From NCBI GenBank assembly GCA_947372865.1, contig CANBVJ010000010.1, positions 1 to 64,000 of the forward strand: a DNA stretch of 64,000 nt, in the 5' to 3' direction. The first letter of the stretch is position 1; each line of letters opens with the position of its first letter. The position numbers and the translations under genes were made by a program. Positions 1 to 11,915 of this stretch are shown in pieces. Origin of the DNA: Comamonadaceae bacterium (GTDB taxonomy: Bacteria > Pseudomonadota > Gammaproteobacteria > Burkholderiales > Burkholderiaceae_C). Below the pieces are notes generated by a model. It was given only the letters and a program-made list of their open reading frames with translations, ran no database searches and was not told the DNA's origin.

Positions 1-1557
<1,557 letters not shown>

Positions 1558-1684
1558 GTTGCGTGCGGAAAAAAACCGCGGGGTTAAGTTGTTGAACCCC
1601 AAGACCATGCGCATGCAGCGCGAAGGGAGTCTCGGGGGCCTTGCAAGAGCTGTTTTTGGCCCTTGGCTTCTAACGCCAGCCTGT

Positions 1685-3691
1685 TCACACCACCGTAGTG
1701 GCAGGAAAAGGCTGCTTGCCTTGCCACCAGTTCAACACTTGGCTAACGGACGATTCGACCGTGAGTTCAGAGTTGTCCAGCAGCTCGGCGTCTTGCGCGG
1801 GCTTCAGAGGCGCCACAGCACGTTGGGTGTCACGTGCGTCGCGGGCTTCCAGGTCTGCGCAAAGAGTGTCGAGTGTAGTCGAAATTCCCTTTGAAATCAA
1901 TTGCTTATAGCGCCTCTGCGCCCGGCGCTCGGCGCTGGCGGTCAGGTACACCTTGAGCGTGGCGTCGGGAAAGATCACCGTACCCATGTCGCGCCCGTCG
2001 GCCACCAGCCCGGGCAGCCGTCTAAAACTGTGTTGCAGGTCCACCAGCGCGGCGCGCACCGCGCCCAGGCTGGAGACGGCTGAGGCGTTCATGCCAGCTT
2101 CTTCGGTGCGAATGGCGTCGCTGATGTCTTGCGCGCCTAACCAGACGCGTTCGCCTTCAAAACGGATGTTGAGCGTGGCGGCGAGCGCGGCAATGGCCGG
2201 GGCGTGCGCTTCGTCGAGAGTCAGACCGGCTTGCAAGGCGGCGTAGGCGGTAATGCGGTACAGCGCGCCCGAGTCTAAAAAGTGGTAGCCGAGCTGCGCG
2301 GCCAGCGTGGACGCCAGCGTGCCCTTGCCCGAGGCCGTGGGGCCGTCCACGCACAGCACCGGAATGGCGCCGGGCACCGCTTGGGCCACCGCAAACAGGG
2401 CTTCAAAGTAATCAGGAAAGGTTTTGGCCACGCACTTGGGGTCTTCGATGCGCACTGGCAGCGCGGCCGGGTTGAAGGCCGCGAGCGAAAAACACATGGC
2501 GATGCGGTGGTCGTCGTAAGTGTGGACGCTGGCGGGTTTCCATTGGGCGGCGGGCAACGGGTGGATGCGCAGCCAGTCCGGGCCTTCTTCCACCTGGGCG
2601 CCGAGCTTGCGCAGCTCGGTTGCCATGGCGGCGATGCGGTCGGTCTCCTTGACGCGCCAGCTGGCAATATTGCGCAGCTCGCTGGGACCGTCGGCGTAGA
2701 GTGCCATCACGGCTAGCGTCATCGCCGCGTCGGGGATGTGGTTGAAGTCGCCCGTAATGGCGCGCAGCGGCCACTGGCCTCGCGATATATGCAGCCAACT
2801 GGGGCCTTTGTCCACCACCGCGCCCATGGCTTGGGCGGCTTCCACAAACCGGATGTCGCCTTGAATCGAGTCCGCACCCACACCTTCAATGCGAATGCCC
2901 GCACCCGAGACGATGGCGCCCAGGCCAATAAAGTAACTGGCCGACGAGGCGTCCGCTTCCACGTGGATGCTGAGAGGCGACTGGTATCGGCTGCCTTTGG
3001 GAATGACAAAAGCGCCGTGCGCTTCGCTGCGCACCGCAATGCCAAAGCGCGCCAGCAAATTGAGTGTGATGTCGATATAGGGCTTGCTGATGAGTTCGCC
3101 CACCACCTCGATGGTGATGTCCTGGTCTTGCGCCACCAGTGGCAGCGCCATCAGCAATGCGGTCAAAAACTGGCTGGACACGTCGCCGCGCACTTGGATG
3201 GGCGCCCCCAGTTGGAGCGCGGGCTTGCCAATGTGCAGGGGCGGAAAGCCCTCAACGCCCAGGTAATCAATGTTGCAGCCCAGCAGCCGCAGTGCGTCTA
3301 CCAAGTCGCCAATCGGCCGCTCGTGCATGCGGGGAATGCCGGAAAGCGTGTAATCGCCGCCCAACACGGCCAGCGCGGCGGTCAGCGGGCGCATGGCGGT
3401 GCCTGCGTTGCCCATGAAAAACGCAATCGGCGCATCCGTCTTGGCGCGCCCGCCCAGGCCGGTGATGGCCACCGTGTTGGCTTGCACGTCCACGCCGCAG
3501 CCCAGTTGGCGCAGCGCGGCGAGCATGACTTGGGTGTCGTCCGAGTCGAGCAAATCGCGCACGACCGTGGTGCCTTCGCAAAGGGCGGACAACAAGAGCA
3601 CGCGGTTGGAAATGCTTTTGGAGCCGGGCAGGGCGACGGTGCCGCTGGCGGTTTGCAGGGGGGGGAGGTCTAAAAAGGCGGTAGAAAACAT
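1685..3691 (-). CDS. aroA-cmk: Bifunctional 3-phosphoshikimate 1-carboxyvinyltransferase / cytidylate kinase (AroA-Cmk fusion)
   Basis: A single 668-codon frame encodes two enzymes. Residues ~1-440 are EPSP synthase, the sixth shikimate-pathway step: [10 protein letters not shown] (21-30), [11 protein letters not shown] (92-102), Asp321 in [10 protein letters not shown] and KETDRI at 348-353. Residues ~443-668 are CMP kinase: P-loop GPTASGKGT (450-458) and [13 protein letters not shown]. No stop or frame change separates them, and the joined length (about 440 + 225) equals the sum of the two free-standing proteins. The reading frame stays open far upstream, but ATG 3691 is chosen because it starts the conserved AroA N-terminus and overlaps the tyrA stop by one base (TAATG), which implies translational coupling. 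Confidence 0.96.
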   Translation of the reverse strand: MFSTAFLDLPPLQTASGTVALPGSKSISNRVLLLSALCEGTTVVRDLLDSDDTQVMLAALRQLGCGVDVQANTVAITGLGGRAKTDAPIAFFMGNAGTAMRPLTAALAVLGGDYTLSGIPRMHERPIGDLVDALRLLGCNIDYLGVEGFPPLHIGKPALQLGAPIQVRGDVSSQFLTALLMALPLVAQDQDITIEVVGELISKPYIDITLNLLARFGIAVRSEAHGAFVIPKGSRYQSPLSIHVEADASSASYFIGLGAIVSGAGIRIEGVGADSIQGDIRFVEAAQAMGAVVDKGPSWLHISRGQWPLRAITGDFNHIPDAAMTLAVMALYADGPSELRNIASWRVKETDRIAAMATELRKLGAQVEEGPDWLRIHPLPAAQWKPASVHTYDDHRIAMCFSLAAFNPAALPVRIEDPKCVAKTFPDYFEALFAVAQAVPGAIPVLCVDGPTASGKGTLASTLAAQLGYHFLDSGALYRITAYAALQAGLTLDEAHAPAIAALAATLNIRFEGERVWLGAQDISDAIRTEEAGMNASAVSSLGAVRAALVDLQHSFRRLPGLVADGRDMGTVIFPDATLKVYLTASAERRAQRRYKQLISKGISTTLDTLCADLEARDARDTQRAVAPLKPAQDAELLDNSELTVESSVSQVLNWWQGKQPFPATTVV

Positions 3692-4569
3692 TATTGGGGG
3701 GCGTCTGCGCCCAGGCGCCACGCCGCGCGTGCGTCGCTGGCTTGGGCTATTAAGGCTTCGATGGAGGGGGCGTCGCCCTGGGAAACAGCGTGGTCGAGCG
3801 CGTCCAGGCTGCTGCGAAACCACTGGATTTGTGCCAGCACCTGGGTGCTGTTGGCGAGCAGGATGTCGCGCCAGACGGCGGGGTCGCTGGCGGCAATGCG
3901 GGTGAAGTCGCGAAAGCCGGGGCCGGCCAACGAAAGCAAATCTTTGGCTTGGGGCTGGGCGCCGATGGCATTCATCATGGCAAAAGCCAGCACGTGCGGC
4001 AGGTGGCTGACGGCGGCAAAGGCGGCGTCGTGCTCGGGGGCTGACATCTGGCGCACCCGGCAACCCAGCGCGCGCCATACGGCGTCGGCCTGGGTCAGTT
4101 GGGTGGCGCCGGTGGCGGCACTGGGCGTCAAGATCACCTGGCAACCGGTATAGAGCGCGGGGTCGGCATGGGCCACGCCAGCCACTTCTTTGCCGGCAAT
4201 CGGGTGCGCGGGCACAAAGCAGCCAAGGGCCGCGCCTAGCGCGCGTTCGGCAGCGGCTACTACGTCGCACTTGGTGGAGCCCACGTCCATCACCAGCGCA
4301 TGGTCTGACAGGGCGGCAGCGATTGACTCCAAGGTGGATTCGGTCGCGGCCACGGGCACGGCCACCAGCACCAGGTCTGAGCCCCGTGCTGACTCTGCCG
4401 CCGTGGTGGCTACCGCATCCACCACGCCCATGGACAAGGCCCGCGAGCGGGTCGATTCGGACGGGCTAAAGCCCACCACGTGCTTGACCAGACCGGCGCG
4501 CTTGAGCGCCAGGGCGAACGAGCCGCCCATCAGGCCGCAGCCCACCAAACCGAGTTGTTCAAACATCAC
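3691..4569 (-). CDS. tyrA: Prephenate dehydrogenase
   Basis: Oxidatively decarboxylates prephenate to 4-hydroxyphenylpyruvate for tyrosine synthesis. The 292-residue protein opens with the Rossmann motif [17 protein letters not shown] (residues ~7-23) and contains the family's DVGSTK and PAHPIAGKE segments. The C-terminal helical region includes [19 protein letters not shown], typical of the TyrA dehydrogenase fold. There is no fused chorismate mutase or ACT domain, so this is the single-domain form; the mutase activity comes from pheA 12 bp upstream. The stop codon shares a base with the aroA-cmk start. ATG 4566 is a possible alternative start one codon in. Confidence 0.95.
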   Translation of the reverse strand: MMFEQLGLVGCGLMGGSFALALKRAGLVKHVVGFSPSESTRSRALSMGVVDAVATTAAESARGSDLVLVAVPVAATESTLESIAAALSDHALVMDVGSTKCDVVAAAERALGAALGCFVPAHPIAGKEVAGVAHADPALYTGCQVILTPSAATGATQLTQADAVWRALGCRVRQMSAPEHDAAFAAVSHLPHVLAFAMMNAIGAQPQAKDLLSLAGPGFRDFTRIAASDPAVWRDILLANSTQVLAQIQWFRSSLDALDHAVSQGDAPSIEALIAQASDARAAWRLGADAPQ

Positions 4570-4581
4570 GCCAGCGCCGCC

Positions 4582-5682
4582 TTAGTCTGCCAAGGGATAA
4601 GTGCCCAGCACCTTGTAAAAAGCGCACAGGTTTTGCAAGTCGGCCAGTGCCGCCTTGACGTGGGGCTCCGACGGGTGGCCCTGCAGATCGATGTAGAAGA
4701 AGTATTCCCACTGACCCGAGCGCGCCGGGCGCGACTCAAAGCGCGTCATGGACACGCCGTGCAGCTTGAGCGGCACCAGCATGTCGTGCACCGCGCCGGG
4801 GCGATTGGGCACAGACACCACCAGGCTGGTGCAGTCGCGGCCACTGGCCTGTGGCGCAGGCAAGGTGTCGGGCAAGCACACCACCACGAAGCGGGTGCGG
4901 TTGAAAGCGTCGTCTTGAATGGCGCGCGCCGCCAAATGCAGGCCAAAGGTGGCGCCTGCGCGTTCGCTGGCAATGGCGGCCCAGGTCGGTTCGCTTGCCG
5001 CCAGACGGGCGCCTTCGGCGTTGCTGGACACGGCGCGGCGCTCGGCGTGGGGCAAATGGGTGGTGAGCCACTGCTGGCATTGGGCCAGCGCCTGCGGGTG
5101 GGCCATCACGACTTCGATGCCTTCCAGGCTGTTGCTGGCGCGCAGCAGGTGGTGGCGCACCATCAGGCTTATTTCGCCCACGATGTGCAGCGGGGTTGTA
5201 AGCAGCAAATCCAGCGAGCGGGTGACCACGCCTTCGGTGCTGTTTTCCACCGGCACCACGCCATATTCTGCCGAACCGGCGGCGGTGGCTTGGAACACTT
5301 CGTCAAAGCTGCCGCAAGGCACGTGCGCAATGCTGGATCCAAAAAAGCGCAGGGCGGCTTCTTCGCTAAACGTACCGGCCGGGCCCAGATAGGCCACGCG
5401 CTGGGGCGCCTCTAAGGCGCGGCAGGCGGACATGATTTCGCGCCAGATAAAGGCCACGCTCTCGGGCTTGAGCGTGCCCGCGTTGCGGGCTTGGGCGTTG
5501 GCGTGCTGCAGGTTGCCTATCACCTGCGCCTCGCGCTCGGGGCGAAACACGACCGAGCCTTCTCCTTTTTTGAGTTCGCCCACTTCGTGCGCCAGACCGG
5601 CGCGGCGGTTGAGCAGGGCCAGCAGGTCCAGGTCAAGCGCGTCAATTTGCACGCGCAGGTCGGAAAGTGTCTTGGTCATCAA
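4582..5682 (-). CDS. pheA: P-protein: chorismate mutase / prephenate dehydratase
   Basis: Bifunctional enzyme of phenylalanine synthesis, 366 residues. An AroQ-type chorismate mutase helical domain spans ~1-95 (LRVQIDALDLDLLALLNRRA, FRPEREAQV). A prephenate dehydratase domain follows (YLGPAGTFSEEAALRFFG; VVPVENSTEGVV). A C-terminal ACT regulatory domain ends the protein, with the ESRP motif that binds phenylalanine in the family, so feedback inhibition by phenylalanine is expected (family knowledge). It lies 20 bp downstream of serC and 12 bp upstream of tyrA, in one transcription unit. The adjacent Met codons leave a one-codon uncertainty in the start. Confidence 0.96.
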   Translation of the reverse strand: MMTKTLSDLRVQIDALDLDLLALLNRRAGLAHEVGELKKGEGSVVFRPEREAQVIGNLQHANAQARNAGTLKPESVAFIWREIMSACRALEAPQRVAYLGPAGTFSEEAALRFFGSSIAHVPCGSFDEVFQATAAGSAEYGVVPVENSTEGVVTRSLDLLLTTPLHIVGEISLMVRHHLLRASNSLEGIEVVMAHPQALAQCQQWLTTHLPHAERRAVSSNAEGARLAASEPTWAAIASERAGATFGLHLAARAIQDDAFNRTRFVVVCLPDTLPAPQASGRDCTSLVVSVPNRPGAVHDMLVPLKLHGVSMTRFESRPARSGQWEYFFYIDLQGHPSEPHVKAALADLQNLCAFYKVLGTYPLAD

Positions 5683-5702
5683 AGTTTCCTGGTTCGCCGG
5701 CT

Positions 5703-6830
5703 CTAAGCGTGTCTGCGCTCAAAAGCCTGCATATAGTCCACCAGCGCCTGCACGCCAGCCAGGGGCATGGCGTTGTACAGGCTCGCGCGCATCCCGCCTA
5801 CCGACTTGTGGCCCTTGAGCTGCAACAGGCCGGCAGCGGAAGCGCCGCTTAAAAAAGCGTCGTTCAAGGCCTCGTTGCGCAGGAAAAACGGCACGTTCAT
5901 GCGCGAGCGGCAGTGCGCTGCCACCGGGTTGAAGTACAGGCCCGAGCCGTCAATGGCCTGGTACAAGGCCTGCGCCTTGGCCATGTTTTGCGCCTCAATG
6001 GCCGCAATACCACCCTGGCGCGCCAACCAGTCAAACACCAAACCGGCCATGTAAATGGCGTAGGTGGGCGGCGTGTTGTACATCGAGCCGTTGGCGGCCA
6101 CTGTTTCATAGTTGAAAGCGCTAGGGCAAATGGCCAGCGCGTGGCCCAAAAGGTCTTCACGCACCACTACCAGCGTCAACCCAGCGGGGCCGAGGTTTTT
6201 TTGCGCGCCGCCAAAGGCCAGCCCCACGCGGCTCCAGTCCACCGGGCGCGAGGCAACCTGCGAAGAAAAATCAACCACCAGCGCGGCGTCTGAGCCCAGG
6301 GCTTTGAGGTCGGGCAGGGTGTGGAACTCCACACCGTGGATGGTTTCGTTGCTGCAGATGTGGACGTAGCTTGCGCCGGGGCGTATTTGCCAACTGGCGG
6401 CGTCGGGAATATCGGTAAAACCCGAGGCTTGTCCGCTGGCAGCCACGTGGGTGCTGCTGTATTTGCCTGCTTCTTGCCAGGACTTTTGGCTCCAACTGCC
6501 GGTCAGCACAAAGTCGGTCTGGCCCGGTTCGCCCGCTGGGGCGCGCAAGGCGCTCAGGTTGAGCGGCACGATGGCGTTCTCGGCCAGGCCGCCGCCTTGC
6601 ATGAACAAAATCTTGAAGTGCGCGGGCACCGCCAGCAGGCTGCGCAGCGTACTTTCAGCGTGCGCGCAGATGGACACGAACTCCTTGCCCCGGTGGCTCA
6701 TTTCCATCACGCCCATGCCGCAGCGTTTGCCGCTGGCGTCAGGCCAGTCCAGCATTTCGCTGGCCGCTTGCGCCAGCACCTCGGCAGGCATGGTGGCCGG
6801 ACCGGCCGAAAAGTTATAGGGTCGGGTCAC
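5703..6830 (-). CDS. serC: Phosphoserine aminotransferase
   Basis: PLP-dependent enzyme that converts 3-phosphohydroxypyruvate to phosphoserine, and also 3-hydroxy-4-phosphohydroxythreonine in pyridoxal phosphate synthesis. The 375 residues begin with the family hallmark [11 protein letters not shown]. The PLP lysine lies in [11 protein letters not shown], and the C-terminal [17 protein letters not shown] motif is intact. Length matches the family (~360-375). The start lies 14 bp behind the gyrA stop and the gene is followed closely by pheA, the conserved gyrA-serC-pheA order of Burkholderiales. Confidence 0.96.
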   Translation of the reverse strand: MTRPYNFSAGPATMPAEVLAQAASEMLDWPDASGKRCGMGVMEMSHRGKEFVSICAHAESTLRSLLAVPAHFKILFMQGGGLAENAIVPLNLSALRAPAGEPGQTDFVLTGSWSQKSWQEAGKYSSTHVAASGQASGFTDIPDAASWQIRPGASYVHICSNETIHGVEFHTLPDLKALGSDAALVVDFSSQVASRPVDWSRVGLAFGGAQKNLGPAGLTLVVVREDLLGHALAICPSAFNYETVAANGSMYNTPPTYAIYMAGLVFDWLARQGGIAAIEAQNMAKAQALYQAIDGSGLYFNPVAAHCRSRMNVPFFLRNEALNDAFLSGASAAGLLQLKGHKSVGGMRASLYNAMPLAGVQALVDYMQAFERRHA

Positions 6831-6844
6831 GCAGCAGGCCCGGC

Positions 6845-9517
6845 TCAGACGTCGGTCGGGGTATCGCCTTCGGGGCCGCCATCGGCGTCAGGCGCGTTGC
6901 CGGCATCCGGGGCGTCGGTGGCTTCTGACGGGTTGGCGTCGTTTTCCACAATGCGCTGCAGGCCGCTGAGCTTGGAGCCTTCGTCCAGACCGATCAGGGT
7001 CACGCCCTGGGTGGCGCGGCCGAGTTCGCGGATCTCGGAAACGCGCGTTCGCACCAAGACGCCACGGTCGGTGATCAGCATGATTTCGTCTTCGGCATGC
7101 ACCAGGGTGGCGGCCACGACGCGGCCGTTGCGCTCGGTTTGCTGGATGGCGATCATGCCCTTGGTGCCACGGCCGTGGCGGGTGTATTCGGTGATGCTGG
7201 TGCGTTTGCCGTAACCGTTTTCGGTAGCGGTCAGCACGCTTTGCAGCTCGTCTTCGGCCACCAGCATGGCGATCACGCTTTGGCCGTCTTCGAGGTTCAT
7301 GCCCTTGACGCCGCGCGACTGGCGCCCGTGCGCGGTGACTTCATCTTCGTTAAAGCGCACCGCCTTGCCACCGTCCGAGAACAACATCACGTCGTGCTGG
7401 CCGTCGGTAATGGCCGCACCGATCAGGAAGTCGCCTTCGTCCAGGTTGACGGCAATGATGCCAACCTTGCGCGGGTTGCTGAAGTCGTCCAGCGGCGTCT
7501 TTTTGACCGTGCCCATGGACGTGGCCATGAACACATACTGGTCGGCCGGGAAAGTGCGCTTGTCGCCAGTGAGCGGCAGCACCACGGTGATTTTTTCGCC
7601 CTCTTGCAGGGGGAACATATTGACGATGGGCCGGCCGCGCGAGCCGCGCGAGCCTTGCGGCACTTCCCAGACCTTGAGCCAGTACAGCCGGCCCCGGTTG
7701 CTAAAGCACAAGATGTAGTCGTGCGTGTTGGCGATAAAAAGCTGGTCCACCCAGTCGTCTTCTTTGGTGGCGGTGGCTTGTTTGCCGCGCCCGCCGCGCT
7801 TTTGCGCCCGGTATTCGCTCAGAGGCTGGCTCTTGATATAGCCGCTGTGACTGAGTGTCACCACCATGTCGGTGGGCGTAATCAGGTCTTCGGTGCTCAG
7901 GTCGTACGAGCTGTGCTCCACCAAACTGCGGCGCGCGCCGATCTTGGTTTGGCCAAATTCCTGGCGAATGGTGCCGAGTTCGCCGGTAATGATGGTCGAT
8001 ACGCGTTCAGGCTTGGCCAAAATGTCCAGCAGGTCTTCGATCTCCGCCATCACCTCTTTATATTCGGCAACGATCTTGTCTTGTTCCAGGCCGGTCAGGC
8101 GTTGCAGGCGCATTTGCAAGATTTCTTGCGCTTGCGTGTCTGACAGGCGGTACAAGCCGTCGCTGCCCATGCCATAGGTTTTTTCCAGGCCGTCGGGGCG
8201 GTAGTCGTCGGCGTTGATCACGCCGCCGTCGCTGCGACTGCGGGTGAGCATTTCGCGCACCAGCACGCTGTCCCAGCTGCGGGTCATCAGCTCGGCCTTG
8301 GCCACTGGGGGCGTGGGCGCATTGCGGATGATGGCAATAAAGTCGTCAATATTGGCCAGCGCCACTGCCAGGCCTTCGAGCACGTGGCCGCGCTCGCGCG
8401 CTTTGCGCAGGTTGAACACGGTGCGCCGTGTCACCACTTCGCGCCGGTGTTGCAAGAACACCTCAATCAGGTCTTTCAGGTTGCACAGCTTGGGCTGCCC
8501 GTCAATCAGGGCCACCATGTTCATGCCAAAAGTGTCTTGAAGCTGCGTCTGTTTGTACAGGTTGTTAAGCACAACCTCAGGCACTTCGCCGCGCTTGAGT
8601 TCAATCACCAGGCGCATGCCCGATTTGTCCGACTCGTCCTGGATGTGGCTGATGCCTTCGATTTTTTTCTCGTGCACCAGCTCGGCCATGCGCTCTTGCA
8701 GCGTCTTTTTATTGACCTGGTAGGGCAGCTCGTCCACGATGATGGCCTGGCGCGAACCCTTGTCAATGTCCTCAAAATGGCATTTGGCGCGCATGACCAC
8801 TTTGCCACGTCCGGTGCGGTAGCCGTCTTTAACGCCGTTGATGCCGTAAATAATGCCGGCGGTGGGAAAGTCGGGCGCCGGCACGATTTCCATCAAATCG
8901 TCAATCGTGGCGTCGGGGTGGCGTAGCAAATGCAGGCAGGCGTCCACCACTTCGTTCAGGTTGTGCGGCGGGATATTGGTGGCCATACCCACGGCGATAC
9001 CGCCCGAGCCATTGACCAGCAAATTGGGAATGCGCGTAGGCATGACCAGTGGCTCTTTTTCCGAGCCGTCGTAGTTGGGCCCGAAATCCACGGTTTCTTT
9101 GTCCAGATCGGCCAGCAACTCATGTGCAATCTTGGCCAGACGGATTTCGGTGTACCGCATGGCCGCCGCGTTGTCGCCGTCCACTGAGCCGAAATTGCCC
9201 TGGCCGTCCACCAGCATGTGGCGCATGGAAAAGTCCTGCGCCATGCGAACAATGGTGTCGTAGACCGATTGGTCGCCGTGGGGGTGGTATTTACCAATGA
9301 CGTCACCCACGATACGGGCGGACTTCTTGTAAGGACGGTTCCAGTCGTTATTGAGCTCGTGCATCGCAAACAGCACGCGCCGATGCACCGGTTTGAGGCC
9401 GTCGCGTGCGTCGGGCAGGGCGCGCCCCACAATGACGCTCATGGCGTAATCCAGGTAGCTGCGCCGCATTTCCTCTTCTAGGCTGATGGGCAGAGTTTCT
9501 TTGGCGAACTGTGTCAT
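6845..9517 (-). CDS. gyrA: DNA gyrase subunit A
   Basis: Breakage-reunion subunit of gyrase, 890 residues. The N-terminal catalytic domain numbers exactly as in E. coli, with Tyr122 in AMRYTEIRL. The DNA-wrapping C-terminal domain carries a GyrA-box variant, QKRGGRG. The quinolone-pocket segment reads [10 protein letters not shown], so position 83 is Gln where E. coli has Ser, while Asp87 is retained. The C-terminus is an acidic tail rich in Asp, Glu, Ala and Pro. Start ATG 9517 opens the typical [18 protein letters not shown]-terminus. It heads the minus-strand run through serC and pheA, divergent from the ompA-like gene. Confidence 0.98.
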   Translation of the reverse strand: MTQFAKETLPISLEEEMRRSYLDYAMSVIVGRALPDARDGLKPVHRRVLFAMHELNNDWNRPYKKSARIVGDVIGKYHPHGDQSVYDTIVRMAQDFSMRHMLVDGQGNFGSVDGDNAAAMRYTEIRLAKIAHELLADLDKETVDFGPNYDGSEKEPLVMPTRIPNLLVNGSGGIAVGMATNIPPHNLNEVVDACLHLLRHPDATIDDLMEIVPAPDFPTAGIIYGINGVKDGYRTGRGKVVMRAKCHFEDIDKGSRQAIIVDELPYQVNKKTLQERMAELVHEKKIEGISHIQDESDKSGMRLVIELKRGEVPEVVLNNLYKQTQLQDTFGMNMVALIDGQPKLCNLKDLIEVFLQHRREVVTRRTVFNLRKARERGHVLEGLAVALANIDDFIAIIRNAPTPPVAKAELMTRSWDSVLVREMLTRSRSDGGVINADDYRPDGLEKTYGMGSDGLYRLSDTQAQEILQMRLQRLTGLEQDKIVAEYKEVMAEIEDLLDILAKPERVSTIITGELGTIRQEFGQTKIGARRSLVEHSSYDLSTEDLITPTDMVVTLSHSGYIKSQPLSEYRAQKRGGRGKQATATKEDDWVDQLFIANTHDYILCFSNRGRLYWLKVWEVPQGSRGSRGRPIVNMFPLQEGEKITVVLPLTGDKRTFPADQYVFMATSMGTVKKTPLDDFSNPRKVGIIAVNLDEGDFLIGAAITDGQHDVMLFSDGGKAVRFNEDEVTAHGRQSRGVKGMNLEDGQSVIAMLVAEDELQSVLTATENGYGKRTSITEYTRHGRGTKGMIAIQQTERNGRVVAATLVHAEDEIMLITDRGVLVRTRVSEIRELGRATQGVTLIGLDEGSKLSGLQRIVENDANPSEATDAPDAGNAPDADGGPEGDTPTDV

Positions 9518-9758
9518 GAATGGCTATCTATATTGGGTCTGAGTCGAACCGCCCATTCTACGACCCGCTCGTGGCGGTCTTTTTGGACGGACGCAGCGCT
9601 GATCCATGTCAAAAAGCCGTGGTTCTTGCGGGGACTTCCTCTTTTGGTGCCTCCAGCGCTGTGGCACAATCAAAGCAACGCCTTTCGGTGCGCAGTACCG
9701 CAGGCGTCCTGAACCTTGCCCGCAGCGATGCTGCATTTGATTCCGAAAAGGAAATACC
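9518..9758. promoter_or_regulatory. Divergent intergenic region between gyrA and ompA-like gene
   Basis: This 241-bp interval separates genes transcribed away from each other, so it must carry both promoters. No strong consensus sigma-70 pair was found by eye. TGGCACAATC at about 9660 is a weak possible -10 for the plus-strand gene, not enough to place a start site. The short frames crossing the interval have no recognisable product. Confidence 0.35.
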
Positions 9759-10418
9759 GTGATTAAACTAAATAAAATCGCCGCATGCCTCGCTGTTGCA
9801 GCTTTTGCGTCAGTGGCTGGCGCACAAGAAATTCACAATTGGCGCAATGCGGCTGGTGAAGTTTGGAAAAACAGCACCGGTCAATGCTGGCGCGATGGCA
9901 GCTGGACGCCAGGTACCGCCGCCGTTGGTTGCGATGGCGCTATTGCTCCCGCTGCACCGGCTTCAGCTCCTGCGCCCGCTCCAGCACCAGCACCAGCCCC
10001 CAAGGCTGCTCCTGCTCCAGCAGCTGCCCCCGCACCCGCACCTGTAGTCGCAGCCCCCGCTGCAACCAAGGTGACCTACGCTGCAGACGCGTTCTTTGAC
10101 TTTGATAAACACGTACTCAAGGCAGAAGGCAAAGCCAAGTTGGATGACCTGGCTGGCAAACTCAAAGGCATCAGCTTGGAAGTGATCATTGCTGTTGGCC
10201 ACACTGACTCGGTCGGCACTGACGCGTACAACCAGAAACTGTCGGTTGCCCGCTCAGAAGCCGTCAAGGCCTATTTGGTGTCCAAAGGTGTTGAAAAGAA
10301 CCGTATCTACACCGAAGGCAAGGGCGAAACCAGCCCTGTGGCTGACAACAAGACCGCCGAAGGCCGCGCTAAAAACCGCCGCGTAGAGGTTGAAGTGATC
10401 GGAACCCGCGCCAAGTAA
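9759..10418 (+). CDS. ompA: OmpA-family outer-membrane/peptidoglycan-binding protein
   Basis: 219 residues. A signal peptide (MIKLNKIAACLAVAAFASVAGA, cleaved before QEIHNW) is followed by ~40 residues with a Trp/Cys-containing motif (WKNSTGQCW ... GCDGA), an Ala-Pro repeat linker (~residues 68-105), and an OmpA-type peptidoglycan-binding domain (FFDFDKHVLKAEGK ... GHTDSVGTDAYNQKLSVARS ... GRAKNRRVEVEV). There is no N-terminal eight-stranded barrel, so the linker probably spans the periplasm from a short outer-membrane-associated head. This short architecture is common in Burkholderiales next to gyrA and ubiG. A strong terminator follows 20 bp downstream. Confidence 0.9.
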   Translation: MIKLNKIAACLAVAAFASVAGAQEIHNWRNAAGEVWKNSTGQCWRDGSWTPGTAAVGCDGAIAPAAPASAPAPAPAPAPAPKAAPAPAAAPAPAPVVAAPAATKVTYAADAFFDFDKHVLKAEGKAKLDDLAGKLKGISLEVIIAVGHTDSVGTDAYNQKLSVARSEAVKAYLVSKGVEKNRIYTEGKGETSPVADNKTAEGRAKNRRVEVEVIGTRAK

Positions 10419-10436
10419 GCTTGATTGCTTTCGCGT

Positions 10437-10465
10437 AAAAAGACCCGCTTCGGCGGGTCTTTTTC
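10437..10465 (+). terminator. Rho-independent terminator of ompA-like gene
   Basis: AGACCCGC and GCGGGTCT pair around a TTCG tetraloop and are followed by a T run. A-rich sequence in front makes it possibly bidirectional. Confidence 0.9.
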
Positions 10466-10507
10466 ATTGGGGCCCTGCACTGGGCCCTAAGCCTGGATAA
10501 TCGCCCC

Positions 10508-11224
10508 ATGAACCAAACCAACAGCGTTAACGCCGACCCCGCCGAACTAGCCAAGTTTTCTGACCTTGCCCACCGCTGGTGGGACAAAGAGAGCGAATTT
10601 CGCCCCTTGCACCAAATTAATCCGCTCCGCCTGGAGTGGATCAATTCCATCTACCCGGTGGCTGGATTGGCGGCGCTGGACGTGGGTTGTGGCGGCGGCA
10701 TTTTGGCGGACTCCATGGCGCGCAGTGGCGCCCAGGTGCTGGGAATTGACTTGTCGACCAAGGCGCTGCGGGTGGCGCAACTCCACGCCATGGAAGCCGA
10801 GACGCCTGGCGTGAGCTACCGGGAAATCAGTGCCGAGGCCTTGGCTGCAGAGGTGCCGGGTAGCTTTGACGTGGTGACTTGCATGGAAATGCTCGAACAC
10901 GTGCCAGACCCTGCCTCGGTGGTGCAGGCCTGCGCTTCATTGGTCAAACCTGGCGGCTGGGTGTTTTTCTCGACGCTCAACCGCAGCCCTTGGTCTTTTG
11001 TGGCCGCTATTGTGGGCGCGGAATACCTGCTCAACCTGCTGCCACGCGGCACCCATGAATACGCCAAGATGATCCGCCCCAGCGAGTTGGCCGCCTATTG
11101 CCGCCGGGCCGGACTGGAGTTGCGGCAAACGCGGGGCATGGACTACAACCCGATTACCCGACGTTATTCCATGGTGCAAAGCACGGCAGTGAACTATATG
11201 TTCGCCACCCAAAAGGCGGCTTGA
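10508..11224 (+). CDS. ubiG: Ubiquinone biosynthesis O-methyltransferase
   Basis: SAM-dependent enzyme making two O-methylations in ubiquinone synthesis. The 238 residues show FSDLAHRWWDKESEFRPLHQINPLR near the N-terminus (signature region of UbiG), the SAM motif ALDVGCGGGILADSMA and the acidic post-motif CMEMLEHVPDP. The C-terminal HEYAKMIRPSEL and DYNPITRRYSM segments are also typical. Length matches the family (~235-245). gph follows after 4 bp on the same strand, a conserved ubiG-gph pair. Confidence 0.95.
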   Translation: MNQTNSVNADPAELAKFSDLAHRWWDKESEFRPLHQINPLRLEWINSIYPVAGLAALDVGCGGGILADSMARSGAQVLGIDLSTKALRVAQLHAMEAETPGVSYREISAEALAAEVPGSFDVVTCMEMLEHVPDPASVVQACASLVKPGGWVFFSTLNRSPWSFVAAIVGAEYLLNLLPRGTHEYAKMIRPSELAAYCRRAGLELRQTRGMDYNPITRRYSMVQSTAVNYMFATQKAA

Positions 11225-11228
11225 ACCG

Positions 11229-11903
11229 ATGAAGGAACTGTTTGCCAACGTTTCTGCCGTCCTGTTTGACCTGGATGGCACCCTGATTGACAGTGCACCA
11301 GACTTGGGCGCTGCTGCCGATCAGATGCGCGTAAACCGGGGTTTGGCGTCCTTGCCCCTGGAAAACTACCGACCCCTGTGCGGCGCAGGTGCCCGCGGCA
11401 TGCTGGAAATTGCGTTTTCCATGGGCCCCGACCATGCAGACTACGAGTCCATGCGCGAAGAGTTTTTCCGCAATTACGAGCGCTGCATGACAGAGCGCAC
11501 TTTTGCCTTTGACGGCGTCCATGATCTGATTGGCGCCTTGAATGCGCGCGGCCTGGCCTGGGGCGTGGTGACCAACAAGTCGCAGCGCTTTACAGACCCG
11601 CTGACCGCCGCCATGCCCTTGTTTGTCAGCGCCGGTGCCATTGTGAGCGGTGACACTACCCCCCACGCCAAGCCGCACCCCGCACCCTTGCTGGAAGCGG
11701 CGCGCCGCCTGGGCCTAGCGCCCGAACAATGCCTGTATGTGGGTGACGACGAGCGCGACATCGTGGCCGGTCACGCCGCAGGCATGCGCACCGTGGCCGC
11801 AACCTACGGCTACCTTGGCAGCCAGACCGATGTGGCGGCCTGGAATGCCCATGCGCAGATTAATTCTCCGCTAGCCCTCTTGCAATTGCTCGTAAGCGCC
11901 TAA
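11229..11903 (+). CDS. gph: Phosphoglycolate phosphatase (HAD superfamily)
   Basis: Dephosphorylates 2-phosphoglycolate, for example that arising from DNA repair. The 224 residues carry HAD motif I (LFDLDGTLIDSAPDL, nucleophile and acid Asp), motif II (VVTNKS) and motif IV (YVGDDERDIVAGHAAGM). The cap domain lies between motifs I and II. It is four bases behind ubiG, consistent with one transcript. The last codons contain the -10 element proposed for ssrA. A role as a related HAD phosphatase on another substrate cannot be excluded from sequence. Confidence 0.88.
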   Translation: MKELFANVSAVLFDLDGTLIDSAPDLGAAADQMRVNRGLASLPLENYRPLCGAGARGMLEIAFSMGPDHADYESMREEFFRNYERCMTERTFAFDGVHDLIGALNARGLAWGVVTNKSQRFTDPLTAAMPLFVSAGAIVSGDTTPHAKPHPAPLLEAARRLGLAPEQCLYVGDDERDIVAGHAAGMRTVAATYGYLGSQTDVAAWNAHAQINSPLALLQLLVSA

Positions 11904-11906
11904 AAT
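11880..11906 (+). promoter_or_regulatory. Putative sigma-70 promoter of ssrA
   Basis: TTGCAA (11880-11885) and TAAAAT (11901-11906) with a 15-bp spacer sit just ahead of the tmRNA 5' end at 11916. The -10 overlaps the gph stop codon. The spacer is shorter than the ideal 17, so this is a candidate only. Confidence 0.55.
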
Positions 11907-11915
11907 AGCAAGCTT

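Noticed and set aside
9655-9680. Possible sigma-54 promoter (TGGCAC) upstream of ompA-like gene
   Set aside because: The TTGC half at the right spacing is absent.
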